A program made the translations under genes and the position numbers. From assembly GCA_903822425.1 (NCBI GenBank), contig CAIJOY010000047.1:47753-111752 (forward strand): DNA of 64,000 nt, given 5' to 3'. The stretch is from an uncultured Actinomycetes bacterium. Lineage in GTDB: Bacteria > Actinomycetota > Actinomycetes > Nanopelagicales > Nanopelagicaceae. Shown piece after piece: positions 20,092-33,196 of the stretch (positions within the stretch are counted from its first letter, which is position 1; each line of letters begins with the position of its first letter). The notes beneath the pieces are model-generated. The model searched no databases and was not told the origin of the DNA. It saw only the letters and a program-made list of their open reading frames with translations.

Positions 20092-20646
20092 GTGGGTCTC
20101 GAGGAGAAGTTACCTAGCGGATTAGTTCTTACCAGTGTTGAGAAACTTGCTGGGTATATGCGAAAGAATTCTCTTTGGCCAGCAACTTTTGGTTTAGCTT
20201 GCTGCGCAATTGAAATGATGGCAGCCGGTGCAGGCCGCTATGACTTGGCGCGTTTTGGTATGGAAGTATTCCGCGCTTCGCCGCGACAAGCAGATTTAAT
20301 GATTGTGGCTGGGCGAGTATCAAACAAGATGGCTCCAGTACTTCGTCAGATTTACGATCAAATGGCTGCTCCAAAATGGGTTATTGCGATGGGGGCTTGT
20401 GCATCATCTGGTGGAATGTTTAACAACTATGCCATCGTCCAAGGTGTTGATCACGTAGTGCCTGTAGATATTTATTTGCCAGGTTGTCCACCGCGACCTG
20501 AAATGTTGATGGATGCGATCTTGAAATTGCACGAAAACATTAACGATGCAAAGCTCGGTCCAAATCGCGAAAGAATTATTCAAGAAGTAGAAGCAGCCGC
20601 AATGGCAGCCAAACCAACCCATCAAATGAAGGGTTTGTTGGCGTGA
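20092..20646 (+). CDS. nuoB: NADH-quinone oxidoreductase subunit B (start GTG 20092 or ATG 20080)
   Basis: [85 protein letters not shown]. Confidence 0.96.
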   Translation: MGLEEKLPSGLVLTSVEKLAGYMRKNSLWPATFGLACCAIEMMAAGAGRYDLARFGMEVFRASPRQADLMIVAGRVSNKMAPVLRQIYDQMAAPKWVIAMGACASSGGMFNNYAIVQGVDHVVPVDIYLPGCPPRPEMLMDAILKLHENINDAKLGPNRERIIQEVEAAAMAAKPTHQMKGLLA

Positions 20647-21272
20647 ACGATAAGGGAATGTTTGGAGCCCCCGGCACCGGAGATACATCAGGATTTGGCG
20701 GCCTAGTTCGCATTCCAGCATCCACGGGCTCAAGCCAGCGTCCTTATGGAAGTTATTTTGATGAAGTTGCCGATGATCTCGAGCGCGCATATCCAGATTT
20801 TGCAGATGCAATTGAGCGCGTAGTTGTTGATCGTGGCGAGCTAACTCTTTATATCAAACGTGAGCGACTTGTTGATGTTGCTCTAGTTTTACGCGACAAG
20901 TTGCTTTTTGAAATGTGTCTGGGGGTTAGTGGAGTTCATTATCCAACCGATACTAATCGCGAGTTGCATGCGGTCTACCCATTACTTTCGCTGACAAAGA
21001 ATCAACGCGTACGTATGGAAGTTTGTGTCCCAGATTCAGACCCACATGTCCCATCTTTGGTCGAAGTTTGGGCTGGCAATAACTGGAACGAACGCGAAAC
21101 ATTCGACATGTTCGGAATTATTTTTGATGGCCATCCTGGTCTTACTCGTATTTTAATGCCGGATGATTGGCGCGGTCATCCTCAGCGCAAGGATTATCCA
21201 CTCGGAGGAATTCCAGTTGAGTACAAAGGTGCAACTATCGCACCACCTGATGAACGTAGGTCGTACCGATGA
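20643..21272 (+). CDS. nuoC: NADH-quinone oxidoreductase subunit C
   Basis: [40 protein letters not shown]. Confidence 0.96.
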   Translation: MNDKGMFGAPGTGDTSGFGGLVRIPASTGSSQRPYGSYFDEVADDLERAYPDFADAIERVVVDRGELTLYIKRERLVDVALVLRDKLLFEMCLGVSGVHYPTDTNRELHAVYPLLSLTKNQRVRMEVCVPDSDPHVPSLVEVWAGNNWNERETFDMFGIIFDGHPGLTRILMPDDWRGHPQRKDYPLGGIPVEYKGATIAPPDERRSYR

Positions 21273-22609
21273 ATACTTTTACAGATCCATACGCGTCCTC
21301 GCGCGAGACTACTGAAGGAACAGTTTTCTCGGTTACTGGCGGGGATTGGGATTCATTAGTTACTGAAATCGGAGCAACTAAAGAAGAACGCGTTGTCGTG
21401 AATATGGGTCCACAGCACCCATCAACACATGGAGTTTTACGTTTAGTTCTTGAACTCGAAGGTGAGACAGTTAAGGAAGTTCGCTGCGGAATTGGATATC
21501 TCCACACAGGCATTGAAAAGAATGCCGAATTCCGCAGCTGGACTCAAGGCGTCACTTTTGTTACTCGTATGGATTACCTAGCCCCACTCTTTAATGAAAC
21601 CGCTTATTGCCTAGGTGTCGAAAAATTGTTGGGTATCACCAATGATGTTCCAGAACGAGCCAGTGTTATTCGCGTAATGATGATGGAATTCAATCGCATT
21701 TCATCTCACATGGTTGCACTAGGCACCGGAGCACTCGAACTCGGGGCTTTAACACCAATGATTTTCTGTTTCCGCGAACGTGAAAAAGTTTTAGATGTCT
21801 TCGAGAACATCTCAGGTCTTCGCATGAACATGGCCTATATCCGTCCAGGTGGAGTGGCTCAAGACCTTCCAGCGGGATCTTTGCCAAAAATCCGCGAGAC
21901 AGTGAAAGAGCTTCGCCGCGATTTCAAAGATAACGAGAAACTACTTATCGGAAACACGATCTGGATGAAGCGCACTGAAGGAATTGGATATCTAGATCTA
22001 GCAGGATGCACAACTCTCGGTGTTACCGGCCCAGTATTAAGATCCACTGGAATGCCTTGGGATTTGCGCAAAACTGCCCCATATTGCGGATATGAAAATT
22101 ATGAATTTGATGTAATCACCGCAACCAGTGCAGATGTCTATGGTCGTTTCTTAATTCGTATGGCCGAACTAGAACAGTCACTTCGCATCATCGATCAATG
22201 TATTGATAAATTGGAACTCTCCGAAGGACAGCCAGTGATGGTTGCAGATAAGAAGATTGCTTGGCCGGCGCAACTTGCACTTGGTGGAGATGGAATGGGC
22301 AACTCCCTTGATCACATCCGCGAAATTATGGGCGAATCGATGGAATCACTGATTCATCACTTCAAATTAGTGACAGAAGGTTTCCGCGTTCCAGCTGGCC
22401 AGGTCTATACAGCAGTGGAATCTCCACGTGGTGAATTAGGTGTGCATCTAGTTTCAGATGGTGGCACCAAACCATATCGCGTGCACTTTCGCGAACCATC
22501 CTTTAACAACTTGCAATCAACGGCAGCAATGTGTGAAGGAAGTTTGATTGCAGACATTATCGGAGCGGTTGCTTCCATTGACCCTGTAATGGGAGGCGTT
22601 GACCGCTAA
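21269..22609 (+). CDS. nuoD: NADH-quinone oxidoreductase subunit D
   Basis: [51 protein letters not shown]. Confidence 0.97.
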   Translation: MNTFTDPYASSRETTEGTVFSVTGGDWDSLVTEIGATKEERVVVNMGPQHPSTHGVLRLVLELEGETVKEVRCGIGYLHTGIEKNAEFRSWTQGVTFVTRMDYLAPLFNETAYCLGVEKLLGITNDVPERASVIRVMMMEFNRISSHMVALGTGALELGALTPMIFCFREREKVLDVFENISGLRMNMAYIRPGGVAQDLPAGSLPKIRETVKELRRDFKDNEKLLIGNTIWMKRTEGIGYLDLAGCTTLGVTGPVLRSTGMPWDLRKTAPYCGYENYEFDVITATSADVYGRFLIRMAELEQSLRIIDQCIDKLELSEGQPVMVADKKIAWPAQLALGGDGMGNSLDHIREIMGESMESLIHHFKLVTEGFRVPAGQVYTAVESPRGELGVHLVSDGGTKPYRVHFREPSFNNLQSTAAMCEGSLIADIIGAVASIDPVMGGVDR

Positions 22610-23241
22610 TGGCATATACAGAGCAAGATCTAGTAACGATGGACTCGATCATCGCGCGATACCCTCGTAAGCGTTCAGCAATTATGCCTTTGCTGCATTT
22701 CACCCAATCTCGAGATGGTTTCATCACAGGTGAAGGCATTGAATTAATCGCTAAGAAACTTGATTTAGCTACTGCTGAAGTTTCAGCAGTTTCAACTTTT
22801 TATACACAATACAAACGTAAGCCTGTCGGTGAATATCACGTGGGTGTCTGCACCAATACTTTGTGCGCAATTATGGGCGGAGATGAAATTTTCTCTGGCC
22901 TGAAAGATCATTTAGGTATTGAAAATGATGGAGTCACAGCAGATGGCAAAGTTTCACTTGAACATATCGAATGCAATGCTGCCTGTGACTTTGCACCAGT
23001 TGTCATGGCCAACTGGGAGTTCTATGACAATCAAACTGTGCAGTCAGCTAAAGATTTAGTTGATTCGATGCGTGCTGGAAAACCTAAACCACCAACTCGC
23101 GGACCTGATTCCTTACCCACGTGGAAAGAAAATTCTGCCGTGCTTGCAGGTTTAAATGACGGTCGCTCTGCAGAGGGTGTCCAAGCAGGAGAACCTTCCT
23201 TGCTGGGATTAAAAATTTCCAAGAAGGGAGCAAAGGGATGA
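22609..23241 (+). CDS. nuoE: NADH-quinone oxidoreductase subunit E
   Basis: VSAVSTFYTQYKRKPVGEYHVGVCTNTLCAIMGG; HIECNAACDFAPVVMAN (2Fe-2S). Confidence 0.95.
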   Translation: MAYTEQDLVTMDSIIARYPRKRSAIMPLLHFTQSRDGFITGEGIELIAKKLDLATAEVSAVSTFYTQYKRKPVGEYHVGVCTNTLCAIMGGDEIFSGLKDHLGIENDGVTADGKVSLEHIECNAACDFAPVVMANWEFYDNQTVQSAKDLVDSMRAGKPKPPTRGPDSLPTWKENSAVLAGLNDGRSAEGVQAGEPSLLGLKISKKGAKG

Positions 23242-24545
23242 CCAAGTTGATGCCCGTGCTCTCGGCACATTGGGATGAGAAAGATTCATTCACGATGGCC
23301 GGATATAAGCGCCATGGAGGATATGACGCAGCTGCTAAAGCTTTGAAGATGGAACCTGATGCAGTCATTCAATTGGTGAAAGATTCAGGACTGCGCGGTC
23401 GCGGTGGAGCAGGTTTCCCAACTGGCATGAAATGGGGATTCATTCCACAAGGCGATAACAAAGACCACTATTTGGTTGTTAATGCCGACGAATCCGAACC
23501 TGGAACTTGCAAAGATATGCCTCTACTTCTTGCAAACCCACATGTATTGCTTGAAGGCATGATTATTGCTTCATATGCAATTCGCGCCAAGTATGCATTT
23601 GTGTACGTACGTGGCGAAGTCACGCACGTTGTCCGTCGCGTTCAGCAAGCAATCGAAGATGCCTACAAAGCGGGATACCTAGGTAAGAATATTTTTGGTA
23701 GCGGAGTCGATCTTGAGCTCGTAATGCATGTTGGTGCCGGTGCATACATATGTGGAGAAGAAACCGCTCTCCTTGATTCACTTGAAGGATTTCGTGGACA
23801 ACCGCGATTGCGACCACCGTTTCCTGCAATTGCTGGTTTGTATGCCAGACCAACTGTTGTAAACAACGTTGAATCAATCGCATCAGTTCCCTCAATCATT
23901 GCAAATGGAGCCGAATGGTTTTCATCTATGGGAACCGAAAAAAGCAAAGGCATGACCCTTTATTCTCTTTCTGGTCACGTCCAAAACCCTGGGCAATTTG
24001 AAGCACCACTGGGAATTACTTTGCGTGAAATTCTCGAACTGGCTGGGGGAATTCGCCCGGGACATCAACTTAAATTCTGGACACCTGGTGGTTCATCGAC
24101 TCCAATCTTTACAGCTGACCACTTAGACACTCCTTTAGATTACGAAGGTGTGGCCGCAGCTGGTTCGATGTTGGGAACAAAAGCTCTGCAAATTTTTGAT
24201 GAAACTACGTGCGTTGTGCGAGCAGTACTGCGCTGGTCCGAGTTCTATGAGCACGAATCTTGTGGCAAATGCACGCCTTGCCGTGAAGGAACTTACTGGT
24301 TAGTCCAGATCATTCAAGACCTCGAGAATGGTAAAGGTACTGAAGCGGATCTGGAAAAACTACTGGATCTTTGCGACAACATCATGGGACGTTCTTTCTG
24401 CGCACTAGGAGATGGTGCAACAAGCCCAATTACTTCATCTATTAAGTATTTCCGTGATGAATACATCGCGCATGTAACTAATCAAGGATGTCCATTTGAT
24501 CCGCACGCTTCGACTCTTTTTGCTGGCACGAAAGTGGGTGCCTAA
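23238..24545 (+). CDS. nuoF: NADH-quinone oxidoreductase subunit F
   Basis: [46 protein letters not shown]. Confidence 0.97.
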   Translation: MTKLMPVLSAHWDEKDSFTMAGYKRHGGYDAAAKALKMEPDAVIQLVKDSGLRGRGGAGFPTGMKWGFIPQGDNKDHYLVVNADESEPGTCKDMPLLLANPHVLLEGMIIASYAIRAKYAFVYVRGEVTHVVRRVQQAIEDAYKAGYLGKNIFGSGVDLELVMHVGAGAYICGEETALLDSLEGFRGQPRLRPPFPAIAGLYARPTVVNNVESIASVPSIIANGAEWFSSMGTEKSKGMTLYSLSGHVQNPGQFEAPLGITLREILELAGGIRPGHQLKFWTPGGSSTPIFTADHLDTPLDYEGVAAAGSMLGTKALQIFDETTCVVRAVLRWSEFYEHESCGKCTPCREGTYWLVQIIQDLENGKGTEADLEKLLDLCDNIMGRSFCALGDGATSPITSSIKYFRDEYIAHVTNQGCPFDPHASTLFAGTKVGA

Positions 24546-26893
24546 TGAGCGCAGAAGTTGTTGACATGATCACTGTCGTAATCGATGGCTTTGAAATCAC
24601 TGTGCCTAAAGGAACTCTCGTCATTCGCGCTGCTGAAAAACTTGGAATTCAAATTCCAAGATTTTGTGATCATCCACTTCTTGAGCCGGTTGGTGCATGT
24701 CGCCAATGTTTAGTTGATATTGAAATTAACGGCCGCGCATTTCCAAAACCACAAGCCTCTTGCACTATCCCAGTGGAAACGGGAATGATCGTAAAAACGC
24801 AATTGACATCTGCTGTTGCCAAGAAAGCGCAAGAAGGCGTGATGGAGCTTTTGTTGATGAACCACCCACTTGATTGTCCAGTGTGCGATAAGGGTGGTGA
24901 GTGCCCGTTGCAGAATCAGGCAATGAGTACTGGTCGTTCAGAGTCGCGTTTCACGGGAGTTAAAAGGACATTTGAAAAACCTATTCACATTTCAACACAA
25001 GTATTGCTCGACCGTGAACGTTGCGTCTTATGCGCCCGTTGTACTCGATTCTCTGATCAAATCGCCGGAGATCCATTCATCACTTTGAATGAACGTGGAG
25101 CTCTGCAGCAAGTAGGTATTTATGAGAATCAACCTTTCGAATCTTATTTCTCGGGTAATACAGTTCAGATCTGTCCAGTAGGTGCATTAACTGGCGCCTC
25201 TTATCGATTCCGTGCCCGTCCGTTTGATTTGGTCTCAACGCCTTCTGCTTGCGAACATTGCGCATCAGGTTGTTCTCTTCGTACCGATGTTCGACGCGGG
25301 AAAACTCTGCGCCGCCTAGCTGGTGATGATGCTGAAGTTAACGAAGAATGGAACTGCGATAAGGGTCGATGGGCTTTTGTATACACAAACGCCCACGATC
25401 GCTTAACTGAACCAATGATTCGTGATGCATCCGGCGAACTGCGTCCTGCGTCTTGGCCTGAAGCCCTTGCTGTTGCTGCTGCCGGACTTGCAGGCAAAAC
25501 GGCGGCTGTACTTACCGGTGGTCGAGTGAGCGTTGAAGATGCTTACGGTTACAGCAAGTTTGCTCGCGTAAGCCTTAACACCAATGACATTGATTTCCGT
25601 TCTCGTATTTCCTCTGTCGAAGAAGATGAATTCCTTGCCACAAAAACTCTTACTCTTAAAACTTCTTACCGTGATATTGACCGAGCAGATTCTGTGCTCT
25701 TAGTTGCTTTTGAACCAGAGGAAGAATCACCAATTGTTTTCTTACGCATTAACAAGCAAGTACATAAGCGATCACTAAAAGTTACTGCGATTGCAAGCAA
25801 ACTCTCAATCGGTAACGAGAAATTGAAATCAAATTTCATCTGCGTTGCTCCAGGACTTGAAGCTCAAGCGGTGGCAAATCAGGAACTAACTGCAAAATCT
25901 GTCATTCTCGTAGGAGAGCGAGCATCTGAGAGTGTCGGGTTACTTTCAGCTGTCGTAGCTCTTGCAGAAAAAACTGGAGCTAAAATCGCATGGATTCCTC
26001 GTCGTTCTGGTGAGCGTGGTGCAATTGCTGCTGGCGCCATTGGACAGTTATTGCCAGGTGGGCGTTTAGTCAGCGATGCTGCCGCTCGAGTTGATGTTGC
26101 GGCTGTGTGGGGCGTTGCAACTTTACCAACTGCTCTCGGTCGTAATGCAAAGGAAATAATTTCTAGTGTTAACGAAGGCAAAATCGGTGCGTTAGTTGTT
26201 GGCGGTATTGATCCACTTGATTCAGAAGATCATCAGGCGACTCTTGCTGCGCTTAAGAAAGCATTTGTTGTCTCCCTAGAAATTCGTCCAAGTGCCGTGA
26301 CGCAGTTGGCTGATGTAGTTCTACCCGTTGCTGTAGTTTCCGAGAAGTCGGGCTCATTCCTAAACTGGGAAGGTCGTGCTCGCGCATTTGATGCGGCAGT
26401 TGCCGATTCACTTCAGCGTAGTGACCTTCGTATTTTGTCCATGATTTCAGATCAAATGAAAAAACCGATCAACCTTTCTACAGTCAAAGCTGCTGCAAAA
26501 GAATTTGCCACTCTTGCTTCATGGGATGGCGCATCTTCCACTTTCACATCTTGCGCGCCAATAGCCCAAAAGAAGTTAAGTGCACATGAGGCACTTCTCA
26601 CTTCATGGAGAAGACTTCTTGATGAAGGAACTCTGCAACAAGGCGAAGAAAATCTGGCAGGGACAGCCCGCAAGAGTGTTGTCGTTATTTCCCCCAAACG
26701 CGCTTCAGCTATTGGGGTAGTAGATGGTGACAAGGTGAGAGTTTCAAATGAACATGGAGCAATTGTTTTGCCAGTGCTGGTTGAAATGATCCATGATGAT
26801 GCGGTCTGGCTCCCACGCAATTCTCGCGGCTCGCATCTTCTTGCAACTTTCGGTGTAGCAAGCGGTGCGGTTGTAACGGTGGTGAAGGACTAA
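24545..26893 (+). CDS. nuoG: NADH-quinone oxidoreductase subunit G
   Basis: [63 protein letters not shown]. Confidence 0.96.
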   Translation: MSAEVVDMITVVIDGFEITVPKGTLVIRAAEKLGIQIPRFCDHPLLEPVGACRQCLVDIEINGRAFPKPQASCTIPVETGMIVKTQLTSAVAKKAQEGVMELLLMNHPLDCPVCDKGGECPLQNQAMSTGRSESRFTGVKRTFEKPIHISTQVLLDRERCVLCARCTRFSDQIAGDPFITLNERGALQQVGIYENQPFESYFSGNTVQICPVGALTGASYRFRARPFDLVSTPSACEHCASGCSLRTDVRRGKTLRRLAGDDAEVNEEWNCDKGRWAFVYTNAHDRLTEPMIRDASGELRPASWPEALAVAAAGLAGKTAAVLTGGRVSVEDAYGYSKFARVSLNTNDIDFRSRISSVEEDEFLATKTLTLKTSYRDIDRADSVLLVAFEPEEESPIVFLRINKQVHKRSLKVTAIASKLSIGNEKLKSNFICVAPGLEAQAVANQELTAKSVILVGERASESVGLLSAVVALAEKTGAKIAWIPRRSGERGAIAAGAIGQLLPGGRLVSDAAARVDVAAVWGVATLPTALGRNAKEIISSVNEGKIGALVVGGIDPLDSEDHQATLAALKKAFVVSLEIRPSAVTQLADVVLPVAVVSEKSGSFLNWEGRARAFDAAVADSLQRSDLRILSMISDQMKKPINLSTVKAAAKEFATLASWDGASSTFTSCAPIAQKKLSAHEALLTSWRRLLDEGTLQQGEENLAGTARKSVVVISPKRASAIGVVDGDKVRVSNEHGAIVLPVLVEMIHDDAVWLPRNSRGSHLLATFGVASGAVVTVVKD

Positions 26894-28113
26894 TGACAAC
26901 AGCAGAACTCCTAAGCCAAGATCCAGGTTGGCTCATTGCAGTCAAGGGGCTCCTCGTATTCGTATTGTGCGTACTACTGACTCTCATGTCAGTATGGGGA
27001 GAACGTCGCATCGTTGCACGCATGCAAATGCGCGTTGGCCCCAATCGCGTAGGAAAATTTGGATTAGTTCAGGCACTTGCAGATGGTGTAAAGCTGGCAT
27101 TAAAAGAAGATCTCATACCGGCGGCTGCGGATAAAATAGTCTTCATCATTGCTCCAATCATCAGCGCGACGACTTGTTTTATGTCTTTTGCAGTTATACC
27201 TATTACTGGCCCAGTTTCACTCTTCGGACATCAAACAGCCATGCAGCTGACTGATCTGCCAGTCGGAGTTCTCTATGTATTAGCGATTGCTTCGGTTGGT
27301 GTTTATGGAATTGTCTTAGCTGGTTGGTCATCGGGTTCCACTTACCCTCTTCTTGGCGGACTTCGTTCTAGCGCCCAAGTCATATCTTATGAAGTTGCAA
27401 TGGGACTTTCCCTAGTTGCAGTCTTCATTTACGCAGGATCGATGTCCACTTCCGAAATTGTTGCAGCACAATCTCAATGGTGGTTTGCAGTGGTTTTGTT
27501 CCCTTCCTTTGTGATTTATGCAATCTCAATGGTGGGCGAAACTAACCGTGCACCTTTTGACCTAGCAGAAGCTGAAGGTGAACTTGTTGGCGGATTCCAC
27601 ACTGAGTATTCATCACTTAAGTTTGCGCTCTTCTTCTTGGCTGAATACGTCAACATCGTTGCTGTTTCTGCTCTAGCAACCACACTCTTCTTAGGCGGAT
27701 ATCACGCACTTCCTGGTTTAACTTTCACCGAACAATGGCTTGGTGGTTGGTTTACTGGCATCTGGTTCTTCTCTAAAGTTCTTTTCTTCTTCTTTATTTT
27801 CGTATGGTTACGTGGAACTTTGCCTCGATTGCGCTATGACCAATTCATGAAATTTGGTTGGAAAGTATTGATTCCCGTTAGCTTGTTCTGGATCATGATT
27901 GTCTCGACGTTGCGAGTGCTTTCACTTCAGGGGGCGTCGCGAATGATCGTGGTTGCATTTGCAAGCGCAATAGTCTTTGTTGTATTGCTAGTTAATATTG
28001 CCTACGAATCTTCAAAAAAGCGATCTCGAACGATTGTAGAGACAGAACTCCCTGAACCAACTTTTGCTGTTCCAAAAATACCAGCGCCACAATTGGGGGA
28101 ACCACGTGTCTGA
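26893..28113 (+). CDS. nuoH: NADH-quinone oxidoreductase subunit H
   Basis: [64 protein letters not shown]. Confidence 0.97.
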   Translation: MTTAELLSQDPGWLIAVKGLLVFVLCVLLTLMSVWGERRIVARMQMRVGPNRVGKFGLVQALADGVKLALKEDLIPAAADKIVFIIAPIISATTCFMSFAVIPITGPVSLFGHQTAMQLTDLPVGVLYVLAIASVGVYGIVLAGWSSGSTYPLLGGLRSSAQVISYEVAMGLSLVAVFIYAGSMSTSEIVAAQSQWWFAVVLFPSFVIYAISMVGETNRAPFDLAEAEGELVGGFHTEYSSLKFALFFLAEYVNIVAVSALATTLFLGGYHALPGLTFTEQWLGGWFTGIWFFSKVLFFFFIFVWLRGTLPRLRYDQFMKFGWKVLIPVSLFWIMIVSTLRVLSLQGASRMIVVAFASAIVFVVLLVNIAYESSKKRSRTIVETELPEPTFAVPKIPAPQLGEPRV

Positions 28114-28717
28114 TATCCAACCAACTCGTCGCGATTTAGGTCTTGAGGCAGTTCAATCGGCCCCAGTTAACAATGACGGCCCAGTGAGTTTTGGCAAACA
28201 AATGCTTGGTTTCTGGGTCACTTTCCAAGCTATGTTTAAAAAACCTAACACGGTCCAGTATCCAGAAGTAAAAGAGCCAACAGCACCTCGTTTCCATGGC
28301 CGGCATCAACTCAATCGCCACCCTGATGGTTTAGAAAAATGCATTGGTTGCGAATTATGTGCCTGGGCCTGTCCGGCTGATGCAATTTATGTTGAAGGTG
28401 AATCAAATACCGAAGAGAACAGAATGTCTCCCGGTGAGCGTTACGGCAAGGTTTATCAAATTAATTATTTGCGTTGCGTTTTCTGTGGACTTTGCATTGA
28501 AGCATGTCCAACTCGCGCACTAACTATGACTAACGAATACGAACTAGCGGATGACTCACGCGAGAGTTTGATTTACGAGAAAATGGATCTACTGGCACCA
28601 TTGCAGCAAGGAATGCTGATGCCTCCTCATCCAATGTATCCAGACATGAACGATACGAATTATTACAAAGGCGAAGTGCCAGGATCGCATCCTTCACAAG
28701 AGGTAGCGCATGATTAG
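28106..28717 (+). CDS. nuoI: NADH-quinone oxidoreductase subunit I (in-frame GTG at 28106)
   Basis: Two 4Fe-4S motifs: [21 protein letters not shown] and [26 protein letters not shown]. Confidence 0.96.
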   Translation: MSDIQPTRRDLGLEAVQSAPVNNDGPVSFGKQMLGFWVTFQAMFKKPNTVQYPEVKEPTAPRFHGRHQLNRHPDGLEKCIGCELCAWACPADAIYVEGESNTEENRMSPGERYGKVYQINYLRCVFCGLCIEACPTRALTMTNEYELADDSRESLIYEKMDLLAPLQQGMLMPPHPMYPDMNDTNYYKGEVPGSHPSQEVAHD

Positions 28718-29489
28718 TTCTGCGATCGAAGTCGGGCAGACGCAAACACCCGAAGCGATTCTCTTTTGGGTTCTTGGGCCACTTTCAGTCCTCGCCGCAT
28801 TAGGCATGCTTTTAGTAAAGAAAGCAATCCATTCAGCGCTGCTCTTGGCTTGGGTAATGATCACTTTGGCAATTTTCTATATCGCACAAGATGCTGCATT
28901 TCTTGGGATTGTGCAGATTGTTGTTTATACCGGCGCAGTAATGATGTTGTTCCTCTTTATCTTAATGTTGGTCGGTGTTGATTCATCGGATTCACTCACC
29001 GAAACAATCCGCGGATTGCGTCCGATTGCGATCACCGCTGCGCTGGGCTTTGGTGGCCTGATGGTTTCACTATTAGGACGGGCAACATTAGGCAGAACCT
29101 CAGTTGGCCTATCGCAAGCAAATGTCGATGGAAATGTTCAAGGTTTAGCTGTCCTTTTATTTTCAAAGTATGTCTGGCCTTTTGAAGTAGTTTCAGCTCT
29201 TTTGATTACTGCAGCACTTGGCGCGATGGTGTTAGCGCATAACCACCGCATCATTGCTCGCCCAACACAACGAGATCTTTCCAGAGCCCGCTTTCGTTCT
29301 GGTTCTTTGGCAGATGCTGCAGGGCTTCCAGGTCCTGGTGTTTACGCCCTTCACAACGCAGTAGATGTTCCAGCGCTCTTGCCAGATGGCACAGCTGCTG
29401 CTGCATCCATTTCTGCAACACTCAAGGCGCGCGGTGATGTTATCGATTCACGTCCCTTCCAACTCGAGCGCAAGAGCGAGGAAGAGTAA
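28710..29489 (+). CDS. nuoJ: NADH-quinone oxidoreductase subunit J
   Basis: [36 protein letters not shown]. Confidence 0.95.
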   Translation: MISSAIEVGQTQTPEAILFWVLGPLSVLAALGMLLVKKAIHSALLLAWVMITLAIFYIAQDAAFLGIVQIVVYTGAVMMLFLFILMLVGVDSSDSLTETIRGLRPIAITAALGFGGLMVSLLGRATLGRTSVGLSQANVDGNVQGLAVLLFSKYVWPFEVVSALLITAALGAMVLAHNHRIIARPTQRDLSRARFRSGSLADAAGLPGPGVYALHNAVDVPALLPDGTAAAASISATLKARGDVIDSRPFQLERKSEEE

Positions 29490-29788
29490 TGAACGCAGCC
29501 AATTATTTATATGTGTCTGCCCTCCTTTTCACGATTGGTGCCATAGGAGTCGTCGTACGACGCAATGCGATTGTGGTTTTCATGTGTGTAGAGCTCATGC
29601 TCAATGCAGCAAATTTGTCCTTCGTTACTTTTGCTCGCATAAATGGCAACCTAGAAGGTCAAGTTGTTGCGTTCTTCACAATGGTTGTCGCAGCATGCGA
29701 AGTCGTAGTTGGGCTGGCAATTATCGTCACCATTTATCGTTCACGGCGATCGGCATCAGTTGATGATGCCAGTTTGTTGAAACGGTGA
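29489..29788 (+). CDS. nuoK: NADH-quinone oxidoreductase subunit K
   Basis: [31 protein letters not shown]...[25 protein letters not shown]. Confidence 0.96.
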   Translation: MNAANYLYVSALLFTIGAIGVVVRRNAIVVFMCVELMLNAANLSFVTFARINGNLEGQVVAFFTMVVAACEVVVGLAIIVTIYRSRRSASVDDASLLKR

Positions 29789-29792
29789 CCAA

Positions 29793-31682
29793 GTGATTAG
29801 TAACTTGCCTATTTATCTCATCGCACTTCCTCTTTTTGGTTCTGCCGTGTTGTTGCTGGGAGGAAGAAAGACTGATCGCTGGGGGCACATTTTTGCCACG
29901 CTGATGTCGGCTGCCTCATTTGGGGTTGGTGCTTATCTGCTGACAATTATGTTGAGCAAATCCAATAGTGAACGCGCAATTACCCAAAAGTTATTTGAAT
30001 GGATTTCAGTCGGAACTTTCAAAGTTAATGCTGGCTTGTTGCTGGATCAACTTTCGATTTGTTTTGTTCTGCTCATTACAGGTGTAGGTACTTTGATCCA
30101 CATCTATTCCATCGCTTACATGTCACATGATCACGATCGACGCAGATTCTTCGCTTACCTCAACTTCTTTATTGCAGCGATGTTGCTCTTGGTTTTAGGT
30201 GATTCTTACCTCAACCTTTATGTCGGTTGGGAAGGCGTAGGTCTTGCGTCTTACCTATTGATTGGTTTCTGGAATCAGAAACCAACATATGCAACTGCCG
30301 CCAAAAAAGCTTTTATTGCCAACCGCGTTGGCGATATGGGTCTATCACTTGCCATCATGATCGCATTTGCAACTCTCGGAACAGTGTCATTTGCTGGAGT
30401 AAAAGAGCATGTAGGGCAGGCATCAACTGGTGCGCTCACGGCTATTGGCATCATGTTGTTAGTTGCAGCAACTGGAAAATCTGCTCAGTTCCCATTACAA
30501 GCATGGTTGGGCGATGCGATGGCTGGTCCAACCCCAGTTTCAGCCCTGATCCATGCAGCAACGATGGTTACAGCTGGCGTGTATTTGATAACGCGATCTA
30601 ATTTTATTTTCGATGCTGCACCTACCGCCCAACTAGCGGTGGCAATTATTGGTGCGATCACTCTCTTATTTGGCGCCGTGATTGGTATGGCCAAAGATGA
30701 CATTAAGAAAGCACTTGCTGCTTCGACAATGTCCCAAATTGGATACATGATTTTGGGTGCAGGCCTAGGGCCCGCTGGTTATGCATTTGCAATCATGCAC
30801 TTGCTTACTCATGGATTCTTCAAGGCTGGAATGTTCCTAGGTGCAGGTTCGGTCATGCATGGCATGAATGATGAAGTGAATATGCGTCGCTATGGGGGAC
30901 TTCGCAAGTTCATGCCAATTACTTTCGCAACATTTGGTCTTGGTTATTTGGCAATTATCGGAGTACCACCCTTTGCTGGTTTTTACTCGAAAGATAAAAT
31001 TATTGAAGTTGCATTTAATACTGGCGGGATAAAAGGCATCACCCTTGGATCTGCAGCTTTGCTAGGTGCAGCAATTACAGCGTTCTATATGACCCGCGTC
31101 GTCATTCTTACATTTGCTGGCGCCAAGCGCTGGGACGAAAAAGCTCATCCTCACGAATCACCATTTCTTATGTGGGGCCCCATGGTCCTACTTGCACTCG
31201 GTTCAGTTTCCTCTGGATTCTTATTCACCCACGGAGATGCGCTACGTAATTGGCTTGCTCCGGTGGTTGAGCCAGTTGCAGTTCATGAAGCTGAAGTATT
31301 GAGCCCAGCGATTGTTTCGATTTTGGCGCTAGTCCTTGTCGCGATCGGTGTGGGTCTAGCGATTGTTAAGTACCTGCTTTCAGATGTTCCTGAAGTTGCT
31401 CCAAAAGATGTCACGGTCTTTACTCGCATCGCTCGTCGCGATCTACTTCAAGATCAATTTAATGAAGCAGTATTTATGCGTCCAGGGCAAGCGCTTACCC
31501 GCGGATTGCTCACTGCTGATCGCTCGGTCATCGATGGAGCAGTGCGCGCAATTGCACGTATGGCCGTTGGGTCCGGAAATATCTTGCGAACGACTCAAAC
31601 AGGATTTGTTCGAAGCTACGCAATGTGGATCGTATTGGGAGCAATTGGCTTAGTTGCCGCGATTTGGATGGTGACGCTATGA
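29793..31682 (+). CDS. nuoL: NADH-quinone oxidoreductase subunit L
   Basis: [78 protein letters not shown]. Confidence 0.97.
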   Translation: MISNLPIYLIALPLFGSAVLLLGGRKTDRWGHIFATLMSAASFGVGAYLLTIMLSKSNSERAITQKLFEWISVGTFKVNAGLLLDQLSICFVLLITGVGTLIHIYSIAYMSHDHDRRRFFAYLNFFIAAMLLLVLGDSYLNLYVGWEGVGLASYLLIGFWNQKPTYATAAKKAFIANRVGDMGLSLAIMIAFATLGTVSFAGVKEHVGQASTGALTAIGIMLLVAATGKSAQFPLQAWLGDAMAGPTPVSALIHAATMVTAGVYLITRSNFIFDAAPTAQLAVAIIGAITLLFGAVIGMAKDDIKKALAASTMSQIGYMILGAGLGPAGYAFAIMHLLTHGFFKAGMFLGAGSVMHGMNDEVNMRRYGGLRKFMPITFATFGLGYLAIIGVPPFAGFYSKDKIIEVAFNTGGIKGITLGSAALLGAAITAFYMTRVVILTFAGAKRWDEKAHPHESPFLMWGPMVLLALGSVSSGFLFTHGDALRNWLAPVVEPVAVHEAEVLSPAIVSILALVLVAIGVGLAIVKYLLSDVPEVAPKDVTVFTRIARRDLLQDQFNEAVFMRPGQALTRGLLTADRSVIDGAVRAIARMAVGSGNILRTTQTGFVRSYAMWIVLGAIGLVAAIWMVTL

Positions 31683-33196
31683 ACTGGTTAACAATGTTGA
31701 TGTTGCTGCCTTTAGTTGGAGCGGGCGTTGTTGCAACGCTTCCTAAATCCAATTCAGCTATTGCTCGTAATGCTGCCTTAGCTACGACGATCATCGTTGC
31801 TGGTGCAACTATTGCGATGGCGATTCAATTCCAACGCGATAACGTGGATATGCAATTTACAGAAAGCTATTCCTGGATCCCTACTTTTGGTATCAAATAC
31901 GCAGTTGGCGTTGACGCCATTGCATTGGTCTTGATTTTGCTCTCTGTCCTTCTTGCTCCAATCGTCATCCTTGCTGGGTGGAATGAAGCACTTGGCGGAC
32001 GTTGGAGTGCAAAAACTTTCTATATTCTCATTCTTGTTCTAGAAACGATGATGATCGGAGTCTTTGCTGCTACCGATGTATTTCTGTTCTATGTATTTTT
32101 CGAAGCAATGTTGGTGCCCGTGTATTTCCTCATCGGTGGATACGGAACTGGACAGCGCTCGGCAGCTGCGGTGAAGTTCTTGCTCTACAGCCTATTCGGC
32201 GGCCTTTTGATGTTGGTTTCCATAATTGCTCTCTATGTTCTATCGGGTGAGCAAGGCGGTCACACTTTCGATACTGCGGCGCTTTCACACTTGAAGATGA
32301 GTTCGATGACTCAAAACCTCTTCTTCTTGGGATTCTTTATCGCATTTGCGATTAAAGCACCCGTTTGGCCATTTCATACTTGGTTACCAGATGCTGCAGC
32401 AGCAGCTACACCCGGTACCTCAGTACTTCTTCTAGGCGTGCTCGATAAAGTTGGAACTTTTGGAATGATTCGTTATTGCTTAACGCTATTTCCTGATGCA
32501 ACTAAAACGTTTACCCCAGTTATTTTAGTTCTTGCGGTCATTTCCATCATCTACGGTGCATTCCTTGCTATAGGACAAACTGATTTGAAACGACTGATTG
32601 CATTTACTTCGATTTCGCACTTCGGTTTTATCACTATGGGAATTTTCGCAATGACTTCTCAAGGCCATTCTGGTGCCACGCTTTATATGTTCAATCACGG
32701 CTTCTCAACGGCGGCACTTTTCCTTGTTGCAGGGTGGATGATTTCTCGTCGCGGCTCTTCAAAAATTGCAGATTTTGGTGGTTTGCAGCGAGTGACGCCA
32801 GTAATGGCTTGGATGTTCTTCTTCGCGGGAATGTCGAGTTTGGCACTTCCTGGACTCTCTAGTTTTGTTAGCGAATTCTTGGTTCTGGTTGGAACATATA
32901 CGCGCTATCCAGTAGCAGCAGTAATTGGCACACTCGGAATTGTTATGGCTGCCTTGTATATCTTAATTCCAATTCAACGTGCCCTTCATGGCCCGGTGAT
33001 GCCTGGTAACGAAGCTCTTTCAGATCTCAATCTGCGCGAAAAAATTGCGATTGCTCCAGTAGTCGCTGTCATAGTTGGACTTGGTTTCTACCCATCTCCA
33101 CTTCTTAATGTCATCAACCCTGGTGCTGTGCACACAATTTCACAAGCAGGCTATAGCGATCCACTTCCACAAATTGATGCAAAGGTGGGTAAATAA
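31679..33196 (+). CDS. nuoM: NADH-quinone oxidoreductase subunit M (in-frame ATG at 31679)
   Basis: [63 protein letters not shown]. Confidence 0.96.
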   Translation: MNWLTMLMLLPLVGAGVVATLPKSNSAIARNAALATTIIVAGATIAMAIQFQRDNVDMQFTESYSWIPTFGIKYAVGVDAIALVLILLSVLLAPIVILAGWNEALGGRWSAKTFYILILVLETMMIGVFAATDVFLFYVFFEAMLVPVYFLIGGYGTGQRSAAAVKFLLYSLFGGLLMLVSIIALYVLSGEQGGHTFDTAALSHLKMSSMTQNLFFLGFFIAFAIKAPVWPFHTWLPDAAAAATPGTSVLLLGVLDKVGTFGMIRYCLTLFPDATKTFTPVILVLAVISIIYGAFLAIGQTDLKRLIAFTSISHFGFITMGIFAMTSQGHSGATLYMFNHGFSTAALFLVAGWMISRRGSSKIADFGGLQRVTPVMAWMFFFAGMSSLALPGLSSFVSEFLVLVGTYTRYPVAAVIGTLGIVMAALYILIPIQRALHGPVMPGNEALSDLNLREKIAIAPVVAVIVGLGFYPSPLLNVINPGAVHTISQAGYSDPLPQIDAKVGK